From assembly GCF_018736145.1 (NCBI RefSeq), contig NZ_CP059997.1:2913501-2977500 (forward strand): DNA of 64,000 bases, read 5' to 3'. Shown in pieces: positions 7,909 to 16,525 of the stretch. Each line of letters opens with the position of its first letter. The stretch's first letter is position 1. The DNA comes from Amycolatopsis sp. CA-230715 (GTDB taxonomy: Bacteria; Actinomycetota; Actinomycetes; Mycobacteriales; Pseudonocardiaceae). Made by a program: the position numbers and the translations under genes. Under the pieces are notes generated by a model. The model worked only from the letters and a program-made list of their open reading frames with translations. It did not search any database and was not told the origin of the DNA.

Positions 7909-8725
7909 TCACGGCGAGCACCGGCTTCCACAACAGCCCGCGGTGCCGGTCGGAGAGGTACCGGTAGGCGCTGACGTGGTGCGCGGCAAGCATTTTCGCG
8001 GGCGCGCGCGAGGTCGCCTTCCCGCCGATGTGCATCACCTCGGCGGACGGCGCGTAGACGTTCTGCCAGCCCGCGCGGGCGAGCCGGTCGCCGAGATCCA
8101 CGTCCTCGAAGTACATGAAGTAGCGGGAATCGAACCCGTCCACGGAGTCGAACGCTTCGCGCCGGAGCAGCTGGCACGAGCCGGAAAGCCAGCCGGAGAG
8201 CCGTTCCACGGGCTCGCCGCGTTCCTGGCGGTAGGCCCGCGTCCACGGGTTGCCGGGCCAGATCTTGCCGAACACCGCGTGCCCGATGCCCCTGCCCAGT
8301 TCCGGCAGCAGCCGCGCGGACGGGTAGACGGTGCCGTCCGGCTCGCGGATCAGCGGCCCGAAGGCGCCGCCCCTCGGCCACCGCTCGGCGGCTTCGAGCA
8401 GGGTGTCCAGCGAACCGGGGCCCCATTCGAGATCGGGGTTGACCACGACCACCCAGCCGTACTCGGGACCCAGTTCGGCGACCCCGCGGTTCGCCGCAGA
8501 CCCGTAGCCGAGGTTCTCCCCGATGGACAGCAGGTGCACGTTGTCGTGTGCCGCGGCGGCCTTCTCCGGGGCGCCGTCGGTGGACGCGTTGTCGGCCAGC
8601 ACCACCCGCACGTCACGCGTGGAGGCCTTCTCGAGCGTCTGAAGGAACGGCTCGAGGGTCTCGCCGGGGAAATAGGTCACCACGACCACGGCCACGCCGT
8701 CGCCATAAGCAGTTGGCTGCGTCAC
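7865..8725 (-). CDS. wbbL: WbbL-type rhamnosyltransferase (GT2)
   Basis: 286-aa family 2 glycosyltransferase. By family and gene order (M. tuberculosis Rv3265c) it transfers rhamnose from dTDP-rhamnose to decaprenyl-diphospho-GlcNAc, making the linker between peptidoglycan and arabinogalactan on the inner face of the membrane. The nucleotide-binding fold is at the start (VAVVVVTYFPGE, LADNAST), with NPDLEW as the metal-binding region and the YFEDVDLGDRLARAGW acceptor motif near residue 195. It sits in one locus with rmlD, rmlB and the LCP ligases, which supply its donor and attach the finished chain. Confidence 0.88.
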   Translation of the reverse strand: MTQPTAYGDGVAVVVVTYFPGETLEPFLQTLEKASTRDVRVVLADNASTDGAPEKAAAAHDNVHLLSIGENLGYGSAANRGVAELGPEYGWVVVVNPDLEWGPGSLDTLLEAAERWPRGGAFGPLIREPDGTVYPSARLLPELGRGIGHAVFGKIWPGNPWTRAYRQERGEPVERLSGWLSGSCQLLRREAFDSVDGFDSRYFMYFEDVDLGDRLARAGWQNVYAPSAEVMHIGGKATSRAPAKMLAAHHVSAYRYLSDRHRGLLWKPVLAVIKLGLKARLKLETR

Positions 8726-8746
8726 GGCAAATCATTGTGCCGGGTG

Positions 8747-9901
8747 TCAGGCCCCGGCCCTCAGCCGGTGTGACAACCACGCCTTCTCGTAGGCGACGCG
8801 ATGCTTCTCGGCGCTCGTGGCCCACGAGAACTCCTTCGCGCGCCGTTGCGCGGCGGCGGCGAGCTGAGACCGGCGCGACGGGTCGTCGAGCAGCTCCGCC
8901 AGCGCGGCCGCGACATCACCCGCGCCGACCCCGCAGTACGCGACCGCCTCGCCGCCGACCTCGGGCAGCGAAAGGCGCCGGGTGGTCAGCACACACGCGC
9001 CCGCCGCCATCGCTTCGAGCACTGGGAGGCCGAAGCCCTCGCCGAGACTCGGGTACGCGACCAGTTCCGCGCCGCCGAGGAACCCGGCGAGCGTGTCGAA
9101 CGGCAGGTACCCGGCCCTGATCACGCGGAGCCAGTGCGGGACCGCGTCGAGCGCCTTCTCCACCTGCGTGTCCCAGCCCGGCTGCCCAGCGAGCACGAGC
9201 GCGGGCGGTTTCGGCCTGCCCTCGACCGCGCGCGCGAACCCTCGGATCAGCGCGGGCACGTTCTTGCGCGGCTCCAGCGCGCCGAGGAACGCCACGTACG
9301 GCGTCGCACCGAGGCCGACCGCGTCCCTGGCGGCGCGCACTTCGTCCGGCGACGGCGGGTGGAAGCGGTCCGTGTCGACGCCGTGCTCGATGATTTCGAG
9401 ATCACCGGCGCGGATCCTGGTCACCTTCGCCAGTTCGTCCGCGGTGGCCTGGCTCGGCACCACGCACAGCGACGCGCGGCGCAGCGCCGTCGTCGTCCAC
9501 GCGCGGAAGAAGCGGGCCTTGACCCCGGCGTGGAGCACGGCGTCGGTGAAGAACGTCGCGTCGTGCAGGGTGACCACCGAAGCGGCGCGGCTGGCGAGCG
9601 GCATCGTGTAGTGCGGCGAATGCACGACGTCCACGCCGAGGCGGCGCACCAGCGCGGGCAGCGTGGTCTGCTCCCAGGTCAGGCGTGCGGTGCGGGTGGC
9701 GGTGGACTGCACGGTCGGCACCACGCGCGAGCGCGGCGCGAGGCCGTCGTACAGGCGGGCGTCGCGGGGCTGGCAGACCACGGTGAGCCGGGCGCCGTCC
9801 TCGTCGAGCGCGGCGACCAGCGAGTCGACGTACCGGCCGACGCCGCCGCGATCGGCAGGCACGGCTGTCGCGTCGATCAGGACGCGGGGTTCGACTGCCA
9901 C
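8747..9901 (-). CDS. Family 4 glycosyltransferase
   Basis: 384-aa GT-B fold enzyme. The N-terminal segment RVLIDATAVPADRGGVGRYVDSL is typical of mannosyl/rhamnosyl GT4 enzymes; the C-terminal donor domain shows FLGALEPRKNVPALI, AYPSLGEGFGLPVLEAMAAG and a final AATSAEKH helix. GTG at 9901 (VAVEPRVLID) is preferred because homologues start just before the first beta strand; longer in-frame versions extend into the next gene. It follows wbbL's upstream side on the same strand and closely resembles its neighbour at 9960, so the two probably build one glycan. Donor and acceptor are not identifiable. Confidence 0.85.
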   Translation of the reverse strand: MAVEPRVLIDATAVPADRGGVGRYVDSLVAALDEDGARLTVVCQPRDARLYDGLAPRSRVVPTVQSTATRTARLTWEQTTLPALVRRLGVDVVHSPHYTMPLASRAASVVTLHDATFFTDAVLHAGVKARFFRAWTTTALRRASLCVVPSQATADELAKVTRIRAGDLEIIEHGVDTDRFHPPSPDEVRAARDAVGLGATPYVAFLGALEPRKNVPALIRGFARAVEGRPKPPALVLAGQPGWDTQVEKALDAVPHWLRVIRAGYLPFDTLAGFLGGAELVAYPSLGEGFGLPVLEAMAAGACVLTTRRLSLPEVGGEAVAYCGVGAGDVAAALAELLDDPSRRSQLAAAAQRRAKEFSWATSAEKHRVAYEKAWLSHRLRAGA

Positions 9902-9959
9902 CCGAGCAGGGTACGGCGGATCGGTGCCCGGTTGGTCAGGAACCAACAAGTTCGGGGGT

Positions 9960-11009
9960 TCATCGGCGCTGGTGGAGCGTCCAGACGGGGGCGCAGGCGC
10001 GGTCCCAGGAAAACGCTGACGCGCGCAAACGACCCGCGTCGGCGAGCCGCGTCGCCCGATCGGGCGAATCGAGGACTTCGCGCAGGGCGGACGCCAAACC
10101 GGGGACGTCCCCACGTGCCACCGCGATCCCGGCGCCGCCCGCCACTTCGACGAGCGCGGGCGCGTCGGAATGGACGACGGGCACCCCGGCCGCCATCGCT
10201 TCGAGCACCGGGAGTCCGAACCCCTCGGCGAGGCTCGGGGCGGCGAGCACGGACGCGCCGCGCAGGACGGTGGCCAGCTCGGGATCGGACAGCTTCCCCA
10301 GCACGCGAACCCCGCGCCGGGTCAGCTCCGCGGGGTCGACGCCGCCCCAGCCGGGCTGGCCGACGAGCACCAGCGGCACGTCGACCTGGTCCATCGCCTC
10401 GACCAGTACATCCACGCCCTTGCGGGGTTCGAGGGTGCCGACGGCGAGCACGTACCGCGGCGGCAGGGCCATTCCGGGGACCTCCCCGGTTAGCTGCTCG
10501 CTCACGCCGTGACCGGCGACGATCGGCGCCACGTCCACGAGCGCGCCCAGTTCGGTGGCCACCGCCTCGGTCGGCACGAGCACGCCGTCCGCGCGCCGCG
10601 CCGCCCGCGCGATCATCTTCCGGTGCCAGGCGACGCCGCGCGGGGTCAGCGTCTCAGGATGGGTCCACGGGACGGTGTCGTGCACGGTGACCGACAGGGT
10701 CCGGCCCGCCGGGACGCGCGGGGGCGCGAGCGGGGTCGGCGCGTGCACGGCGTCGCCGCCAGGCCAGAACGGCAGGCCCAGTTCCCACGCGGCGATGAGC
10801 GCGCGCGGGGGCAGCGGCAGCACACGGGGCCCTTCGACGCCGTCGACCTCGGCCGCGCTCACGTCGGCGTGCCTGGCCACGACGCTCGACACGGTCCACC
10901 CCGGCGGCGCGGTGGCCGCGAGCGCGCGCAGCAGCTCGCCGGTGTAGCGGCCCGTGCCGCCGGGCACGGGCGCGAGCAGTTGCTCGGCGATGACCACGAG
11001 TTCCGGCAC
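9960..11009 (-). CDS. Family 4 glycosyltransferase
   Basis: 349 aa. N-terminal VIAEQLLAPVPGGTGRYTGELL is followed by the donor-site block AVGTLEPRKGVDVLVEAM, SVLAAPSLAEGFGLPVLEAMAAGVPVV near the C-terminus. This is the same layout as the adjacent gene at 8747, and the pair probably arose by duplication. The start is GTG at 11009 or, two codons earlier, 11015; neither has a clear ribosome site. The divergent GT2 gene begins only about 18 bases away, so the two share a very compact control region. Confidence 0.85.
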   Translation of the reverse strand: MPELVVIAEQLLAPVPGGTGRYTGELLRALAATAPPGWTVSSVVARHADVSAAEVDGVEGPRVLPLPPRALIAAWELGLPFWPGGDAVHAPTPLAPPRVPAGRTLSVTVHDTVPWTHPETLTPRGVAWHRKMIARAARRADGVLVPTEAVATELGALVDVAPIVAGHGVSEQLTGEVPGMALPPRYVLAVGTLEPRKGVDVLVEAMDQVDVPLVLVGQPGWGGVDPAELTRRGVRVLGKLSDPELATVLRGASVLAAPSLAEGFGLPVLEAMAAGVPVVHSDAPALVEVAGGAGIAVARGDVPGLASALREVLDSPDRATRLADAGRLRASAFSWDRACAPVWTLHQRR

Positions 11010-11027
11010 GGGCACTATTCTGCGCTG

Positions 11028-11948
11028 GTGCCGCTGCCCATCACCGTCCTGGTCGTCACGTGGCGCGGTGCGGCCCATATCGAGGAGTGCCTCGACGCGC
11101 TCGCCGCGCAAGACCGTCCACACCGGACACTCGTGGTGGACAACGCCTCCGACGACGGCACGGCCGCACTGCTCGCCGCCCATCCGAGCGCGCCGGAAGT
11201 GCTGCGACTGCCGCGCAACACCGGGTACGCCGGCGCACTGGCGGCCGCGCTGTCGCATGTGGACACTCCGCTGGTGGCCTGGTTGAACGACGACGCGGCA
11301 CCCGCGCCGGACTGGCTGGGCCTGCTCGAAGACGCGCTCGCGGCGGCACCGGGCGCGGCCGCCGCCGCGTCGCGGCTCGACCGGGCCGACGGCACCGCGC
11401 AGTCCACCGGCGTCCGGCTGACCGCGGACGGGCACGGTGCCGATCAGGAAAACGGGGGCATCCCCGTTTTCGGGTTTTGCGGTGGGGCCGTGCTTCTGCG
11501 AACCGGGGACCTGCGCGATTCGGGCGGCGTGCCCGCCGCGTTCTTCTGCTACTACGAGGACACCGACACCGCGTGGCGCCTGCGTCTGGCCGGGCACGAC
11601 GTGCTCGCGGTGCCCTCGGCGCGCGTCCGGCACCGGCACGGCGCCAGCACCCGGCCCGGTTCGCGGGAGTTCCACCGCTGGAACGAGCGCAACCGGCTGC
11701 TGATGCTCGTGCGCTGCGCGCCCGCCGCCGTCGCCGCGCGCGAGCTGGCGAAGTTCGCCGCGCTCACCGCGGCCCTCCCGCTGCGCCGGGACAAGCCCGC
11801 CGCCGCGAACTTCCGGTTCGCGCTGCGTATGCGCGTGCTCGCCGAGGTCATCGCCATGCTGCCCGGCGCGCTCTCCGCCCGCCGCGCCGTCGGGCGGCGC
11901 TCACGCGTCGGCCGAGGCGAGGTCTGGCGGACCTGGGCAGGTCGATAA
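11028..11948 (+). CDS. Family 2 glycosyltransferase
   Basis: 306 aa. Rossmann-like donor domain begins at once (ITVLVVTWRGAAHIEECL, LVVDNASDDGT, VAWLNDDAAPAPDW), and the family motif FFCYYEDTDTAWRLRLAGHDV lies around residue 175. It is WbbL-like in architecture and may be a rhamnosyl- or galactosyltransferase. GTG at 11028 has no Shine-Dalgarno; TATTCT at 11016-11021 ends six bases before it, which suggests a leaderless transcript. It is followed by an inverted repeat and the large GT2-GT4 protein. Confidence 0.85.
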   Translation: MPLPITVLVVTWRGAAHIEECLDALAAQDRPHRTLVVDNASDDGTAALLAAHPSAPEVLRLPRNTGYAGALAAALSHVDTPLVAWLNDDAAPAPDWLGLLEDALAAAPGAAAAASRLDRADGTAQSTGVRLTADGHGADQENGGIPVFGFCGGAVLLRTGDLRDSGGVPAAFFCYYEDTDTAWRLRLAGHDVLAVPSARVRHRHGASTRPGSREFHRWNERNRLLMLVRCAPAAVAARELAKFAALTAALPLRRDKPAAANFRFALRMRVLAEVIAMLPGALSARRAVGRRSRVGRGEVWRTWAGR

Positions 11949-11958
11949 GCTCCCGGTC

Positions 11959-11987
11959 AACCTTCGAACTTTCGAAGTCCCAAGGTT
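11959..11987. promoter_or_regulatory. Nested palindrome between two glycosyltransferase genes
   Basis: Inner perfect repeat CTTCGAA-CT-TTCGAAG at 11962-11977, within an outer AACCTT (11959-11964) ... AAGGTT (11982-11987). It lies in the 54-base gap before the large glycosyltransferase at 12003. It could be an operator or a weak terminator for the upstream gene. Confidence 0.4.
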
Positions 11988-12002
11988 CGCGAGGGCGCTA
12001 GC

Positions 12003-14537
12003 GTGAGGAGCTTGGTAGTGGCCGAGGGGGAAACGACGCTGCCGCTGGTGTCGGTGATCGTGGTGAACTACCGCGGCGCGGCCGACACCGTCACCTGCCT
12101 GCGCGCGCTGGCCGAGGAGCTCGACTACCCGCGCCTCGAACTGATCTGCGTCGACAACGCCTCCGGCGGGGACGACGTGGCGCGGATCCGCGCCGCCGTG
12201 CCGTCGGCCAAGATCGTCGAGTCGCCGGTCAACAGCGGTTTCGCGGGCGGCTGCAACCTGGGCGCGCGCGAAGCGCAGGGCACCGTGCTCGCCTTCCTCA
12301 ACAACGACGCCCGCCCCGAGAAGAACTGGGTGCGCGCCGCCGTGGACGAACTGCGCGCGCAGCCGACCGTCGCCGCGGTGGCCAGCAAGGTGCTCGACTG
12401 GGAAGGCACCGGGACCGATTTCGTCGACGGCGGGCTCACCTGGTTCGGCATGGGCTACAAGCGGCACGCGGGCACCCCGCTGGCCGAGGTGCCCGCCGGG
12501 GAGCACGAGATCGCGAAGGACGTGCTCTTCGGCACCGGGTCCGCGATGTTCGTGCGCTCCTCGGTGTTCGCCGAACTCGGCGGTTTCGACGAGCGCTTCT
12601 TCATGTTCTACGAGGACGTCGACCTCGGCTGGCGGCTCAACCTCCGCGGCTGGCGGGTGCGGTACGTGCCGGAGTCGGTCGCCTTCCACCGCCACCACGC
12701 GACGATGTCCGAAGTGGACGCTCCCGAAACCGGGCGCGAGACGTTCCTGCTCGAACGGAACGCGCTCGCCGCGCTGTACAAGAACCTCTCGGACGAAACA
12801 CTCGCCAAGGTCCTGCCCGCGGCGCTCGCGCTCGCGGTGCGCCGGGCCACCGCGCGCGGGGAGATCGACGCGACCCAGCTCGACCTCGAACGCGGCGTGA
12901 CCGCCGTCGAGACCGATCCCGTCGCCGTGCCGCGCACCGCGCTCGCCGGGATGCTCGCGATCGACCAGTTCGTCGAGCTGATGCCTTCGCTCGCCGAGTC
13001 CCGCGCCATCGAGCAGTCCGCCCGCGTGCGCACCGACGCGGACCTGATCCCGTTGCTGCGCAAGGCATTGGAGCCCGCGTACCCGTTGCCGCGCTACCTC
13101 GCCGCGCACGAGATCCTGGTCGAGGCGTTCGGGATCGACGGGGTGTTCGGGCGGCGCCGCCGGGTGCTGGTGATCACCGGCGACGCGATCAGCGAGCGGA
13201 TGGCCGGCCCCGCGATCCGGGCCTGGAACATCGCGAGCGTGCTGTCCGCCGAGCACGACGTCCGCCTGGTCACGGTCAACCCGCTCGCCACCCCGCCGCC
13301 CGCGCCGTTCCCGGTGAGCGCGGCCCGCAAGCGCGATCTCACCGAGCCGATCGACTGGGCCGAGATCGTCATCGTGCAGGGGCACGTGCTCGAAATGGCG
13401 CCCACGCTCAAAGCGGCGCAGTCGCACAAGATCGTGGTGTGCGACCTGTACGACCCGATGCACCTCGAACTGCTCGAACAGGGCAAGAGCGCGCCCGACG
13501 ACCGGCGCGCCGCCGATCTCGCCGGGGTCACCAAGGTGCTCGACGCCCAGCTCGACCGCGGCGACTTCTTCCTGTGCGCCTCCGAGCGCCAGCGGTTGTT
13601 GTGGCTCGGTCACCTCGCCGCGCTCGGCAGGCTCACGCCCCGGCTGTACGACGCCGACCCGACCACGCAGTCGCTGCTCGCGGTAGTCCCCTTTGGACTG
13701 CCCGCGCAGCCGCCCGTGCGCACCGGGCCCGGCCTGCGCGCCACCCTCGACGGCGTCGCCGAAACCGATCACGTGATCCTGTGGGCAGGCGGGATCTACA
13801 GCTGGTTCGACCCGCTGACGCTCGTGCACGCGATCGACCGGCTCCGGCACCACCGCGGCGACGTGCGACTGGTGTTCCTCGGCATGCGGCACCCGAACCC
13901 CGAGGTCGCCGAGATGGACATCGGCGTCCGGACCGTCCGGCTCGCCGACCGGCTCGGGCTGACCGGCAAGCACGTGTTCTTCAACGAGCAGTGGGTGCCC
14001 TACGAGGAGCGGCAGAACTGGCTGCTCGACTCCGACTGCGGCGTCACCACGCATTTCGAACACGTCGAGACCACCTTCGCGTTCCGCACGCGCGTGCTCG
14101 ACTACCTGTGGTCCGGGCTGCCGATCGTGACCACCGACGGCGACGCGTTCGCCGATCTCGTGCGGCAGGAGCGCCTCGGCGTCGTGGTACCGGCCGAGGA
14201 TCCCGAAGCACTCGCCGACGCGCTCGACCGCGCGCTCTACGACACCGAGTTCGCCGCGGGCTGCCGCGAGCGGATCGCCGACGTGGCAACGCGGTTCACC
14301 TGGCCGAAGGCGCTGGAGCCGCTCGTCGAGTTCTGCCGCGATCCGCGTCCGGCCGCCGACCGGTTGCCGGGCGCCGCCGATCTGGTGACCACGGAACCGT
14401 TGCGGGGCAAGGAACTCGTGCTGCGGGACGTGGCGCTGGTGAAGGAGTACCTCGCCGACGGCGGGCCGAAGGAACTGGCGAGACGGGTCGCGGGGCGGGT
14501 GCGGAAGGTCGCACGGCGAGGACGCCCGCATGGCTGA
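12003..14537 (+). CDS. Two-domain GT2-GT4 glycosyltransferase
   Basis: 844-aa fusion. Residues about 15-290 form a complete family 2 domain (VSVIVVNYRGAADT, DNASGGDDV, FLNNDARPEKNW, FFMFYEDVDLGWRLNLRGW). Residues about 385-800 form a GT4-like GT-B domain (RVLVITGDAISERMAGPAIRAW, ILWAGGIYSWFDPLTLV, VLDYLWSGLPIVTTDGDAFADLV). Such fusions can add two sugars in sequence. GTG at 12003 has GAGGG seven bases upstream. An in-frame GTG at 12018 with GAGGAG seven bases upstream is an equally good start, giving 839 aa. It overlaps the next glycosyltransferase by 8 bases, so the two are translationally coupled. Confidence 0.88.
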   Translation: MRSLVVAEGETTLPLVSVIVVNYRGAADTVTCLRALAEELDYPRLELICVDNASGGDDVARIRAAVPSAKIVESPVNSGFAGGCNLGAREAQGTVLAFLNNDARPEKNWVRAAVDELRAQPTVAAVASKVLDWEGTGTDFVDGGLTWFGMGYKRHAGTPLAEVPAGEHEIAKDVLFGTGSAMFVRSSVFAELGGFDERFFMFYEDVDLGWRLNLRGWRVRYVPESVAFHRHHATMSEVDAPETGRETFLLERNALAALYKNLSDETLAKVLPAALALAVRRATARGEIDATQLDLERGVTAVETDPVAVPRTALAGMLAIDQFVELMPSLAESRAIEQSARVRTDADLIPLLRKALEPAYPLPRYLAAHEILVEAFGIDGVFGRRRRVLVITGDAISERMAGPAIRAWNIASVLSAEHDVRLVTVNPLATPPPAPFPVSAARKRDLTEPIDWAEIVIVQGHVLEMAPTLKAAQSHKIVVCDLYDPMHLELLEQGKSAPDDRRAADLAGVTKVLDAQLDRGDFFLCASERQRLLWLGHLAALGRLTPRLYDADPTTQSLLAVVPFGLPAQPPVRTGPGLRATLDGVAETDHVILWAGGIYSWFDPLTLVHAIDRLRHHRGDVRLVFLGMRHPNPEVAEMDIGVRTVRLADRLGLTGKHVFFNEQWVPYEERQNWLLDSDCGVTTHFEHVETTFAFRTRVLDYLWSGLPIVTTDGDAFADLVRQERLGVVVPAEDPEALADALDRALYDTEFAAGCRERIADVATRFTWPKALEPLVEFCRDPRPAADRLPGAADLVTTEPLRGKELVLRDVALVKEYLADGGPKELARRVAGRVRKVARRGRPHG

Positions 14538-15606
14538 TCTCCGCGTACTCCTCGACGGGACGCCGCTGCTCGGCTCCCGCACCGGTATCGGCCGCTACAC
14601 CGCTTCGCTGGCCGAAGAACTCGCGTCGCGGTCCGATGTGGACATGCGCGCGGTGGCGTTCACGCTGCGCGGCTGGCGACGGCTGCGGCACGTGCTCCCG
14701 CACGGCACCAGGGCACGCGGCGTCCCGGTGGCCGCGCGGCTGCTGCGCCGGTCGTGGCTGCGTTCGCCGTTCCCGCCGATCGAACTGTTCGCGGGCCCGA
14801 CCGATGTCGTGCACGGCACCAACTTCGTGCTCCCGCCCGCGTTGCGCGCCGCGGGCGTGCTCACCATCCACGACCTCGCGTTCATCGACGAACCGGGCGA
14901 TCTGGCGCCGAGCGATCGCGGCCTGCCGGAGCTGGTGCGCCGGGGCGCGGCGCGCGCCGACGTGATCTGCACGCCGACCGCGGCGGTCGCGGACGCGGTC
15001 GCGGAACGCTTTTCGGTCGACCGCGACAAGATCACGGTGACCCCGCTCGGCGTCGACGCGGGCTGGTTCACCGGGCGGCCGCCGAGCCCCGACGCGCGCA
15101 AGAAGCTCGGCCTGCCCAAGGAATACCTGCTCTTCGTCGGCGCGGCAGGCCCGCGCAAGGGGCTCGACTGGCTGCTGCGGGCGCACGCCGCGGCGCCGGA
15201 ACTGCCGCCGCTGGTGTTCTCCGGGCCCGGCCCGTTCCCGAGCACCGACCGCACCTTCCACATCGGCTACCTCACCGACGTCGATTTGCAGGGCGTGGTC
15301 GCGGGCGCGGGCGCGCTGGTGCTGCCGTCGCGGGACGAGGGCTTCGGCCTGCCGGTGCTCGAAGCGATGGCGTGCGACGTTCCCGTGGTGTGCACGGACA
15401 TCCCCGCGCTGCGGGAGGTCTCCGGCGGTTTCGCGCGGCTGGTTCCCTACGCCGACGACGAAGCGCTCACCGAAGCGTTGCGCGCGGCCGTGTCGGAACC
15501 CGCGGTGGCCGGAGACTCGGCCGCGCGGCGGGCGCACGCGGCGGGCTTCACGTGGCGCCGCTGCGCGCAGCGGACCGTCGAGGCCTACCAGCGCGCCGCT
15601 TCCTGA
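14530..15606 (+). CDS. Family 4 glycosyltransferase
   Basis: 358 aa with the GT4 plan: LRVLLDGTPLLGSRTGIGRYTASL at the N-terminus, TIHDLAFIDEPGDL and VVHGTNFVLPP in the acceptor domain, then LLFVGAAGPRKGLDWLL and LPSRDEGFGLPVLEAMACDVPVV in the donor domain. The start ATG overlaps the 3' end of the GT2-GT4 gene. It is convergent with rmlD. Most likely it takes part in the same surface-polysaccharide pathway as the other four glycosyltransferases here; the sugar is unknown. Confidence 0.87.
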   Translation: MADLRVLLDGTPLLGSRTGIGRYTASLAEELASRSDVDMRAVAFTLRGWRRLRHVLPHGTRARGVPVAARLLRRSWLRSPFPPIELFAGPTDVVHGTNFVLPPALRAAGVLTIHDLAFIDEPGDLAPSDRGLPELVRRGAARADVICTPTAAVADAVAERFSVDRDKITVTPLGVDAGWFTGRPPSPDARKKLGLPKEYLLFVGAAGPRKGLDWLLRAHAAAPELPPLVFSGPGPFPSTDRTFHIGYLTDVDLQGVVAGAGALVLPSRDEGFGLPVLEAMACDVPVVCTDIPALREVSGGFARLVPYADDEALTEALRAAVSEPAVAGDSAARRAHAAGFTWRRCAQRTVEAYQRAAS

Positions 15607-15628
15607 CGGCCATGCGCGGGAACCCGGC

Positions 15629-16522
15629 TCAGGACTGGTGCGCGAAGTAGTCCTTCAGCGCTTCTTCCCAGTGGCGCAGCGGGGCCAGCCCGGCGGCGCG
15701 CCATTCCTCAGTGGACAGTACGGAGTACGCGGGCCTCGGCGCCGGGCGCGGGAAATCGGCCGTGGTGCACGGGCTCACCCGCGAAGGATCGGCGCCGAGT
15801 TCGGTGAAGATCGCCCTCGTGAACCCGAACCACGTCGTTTCGCCGCCCCCCGTGCAGTGCAGGACGCGCGAAGCGGGCCCGTCACCGGCGGCCACGCGCG
15901 CGGCGAGTTCGAGCAGCGCGCCCGCGAGGTCGCCCGCGTACGTCGGAGAACCCCGCTGATCATCCACAACGGACAGTTTGTCGCGCTCCTTTTCCAAGCG
16001 CACCATGGTTTTCACGAAGTTCGACCCGGTGTCGCCGTACACCCAGCTGGTGCGCACGATCCAGGCGGACGCGCCGGAGCCGAGCACCGCGTCCTCGCCC
16101 GCCGCCTTCGTCCGCCCGTACGCGCTGCGCGGGCCGAGCGGCGCGTCGACCGGGTACGGCTCGGTCGCGTCGCCGGAGAACACGTAGTCGGTGGAGACGT
16201 GCACCAGCGGCACCCGGCGCGACGAGCAGACGGCGGCCAGCACCCTCGGCCCGTCGGCGTTGATCGCGAACGCCCGGTTCTCGTCGGTCTCCGCGGCGTC
16301 CACCGCGGTGTAGGCGGCCGCGTTGACGACCACCGGCGACCGCCCGGCCGCCGCGGCGCTTTCCGCGAGCGTCGAAACGGCTTCGAGCACCGAACCGGTG
16401 TCGGTGAGATCGAGCTCGGCCGAACCGGGTGCCCGCACTTCCACCGCCTCCGAAGCCCGGCTCGCGAGCGCGCGGCCGAGCTGGCCGCTCCCCCCGGGCA
16501 CCAGGACGGAAATGCCTGCCAT
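15629..16522 (-). CDS. rmlD: dTDP-4-dehydrorhamnose reductase
   Basis: 297-aa extended SDR enzyme, last step of dTDP-L-rhamnose synthesis (NADPH reduction of dTDP-4-keto-L-rhamnose). GGSGQLGRAL at residues 10-19 binds the cofactor; VNAAAYTAVDAAETD, HVSTDYVFSG and the catalytic YGRTK (Tyr-x-x-x-Lys) are all present. It starts 3 bases after rmlB ends, so rmlB-rmlD form an operon. The product feeds wbbL and other rhamnosyltransferases in this locus. Finding rmlB beside rmlD is a local variation from M. tuberculosis, where they are apart. Confidence 0.95.
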   Translation of the reverse strand: MAGISVLVPGGSGQLGRALASRASEAVEVRAPGSAELDLTDTGSVLEAVSTLAESAAAAGRSPVVVNAAAYTAVDAAETDENRAFAINADGPRVLAAVCSSRRVPLVHVSTDYVFSGDATEPYPVDAPLGPRSAYGRTKAAGEDAVLGSGASAWIVRTSWVYGDTGSNFVKTMVRLEKERDKLSVVDDQRGSPTYAGDLAGALLELAARVAAGDGPASRVLHCTGGGETTWFGFTRAIFTELGADPSRVSPCTTADFPRPAPRPAYSVLSTEEWRAAGLAPLRHWEEALKDYFAHQS

Positions 16523-16525
16523 TCC

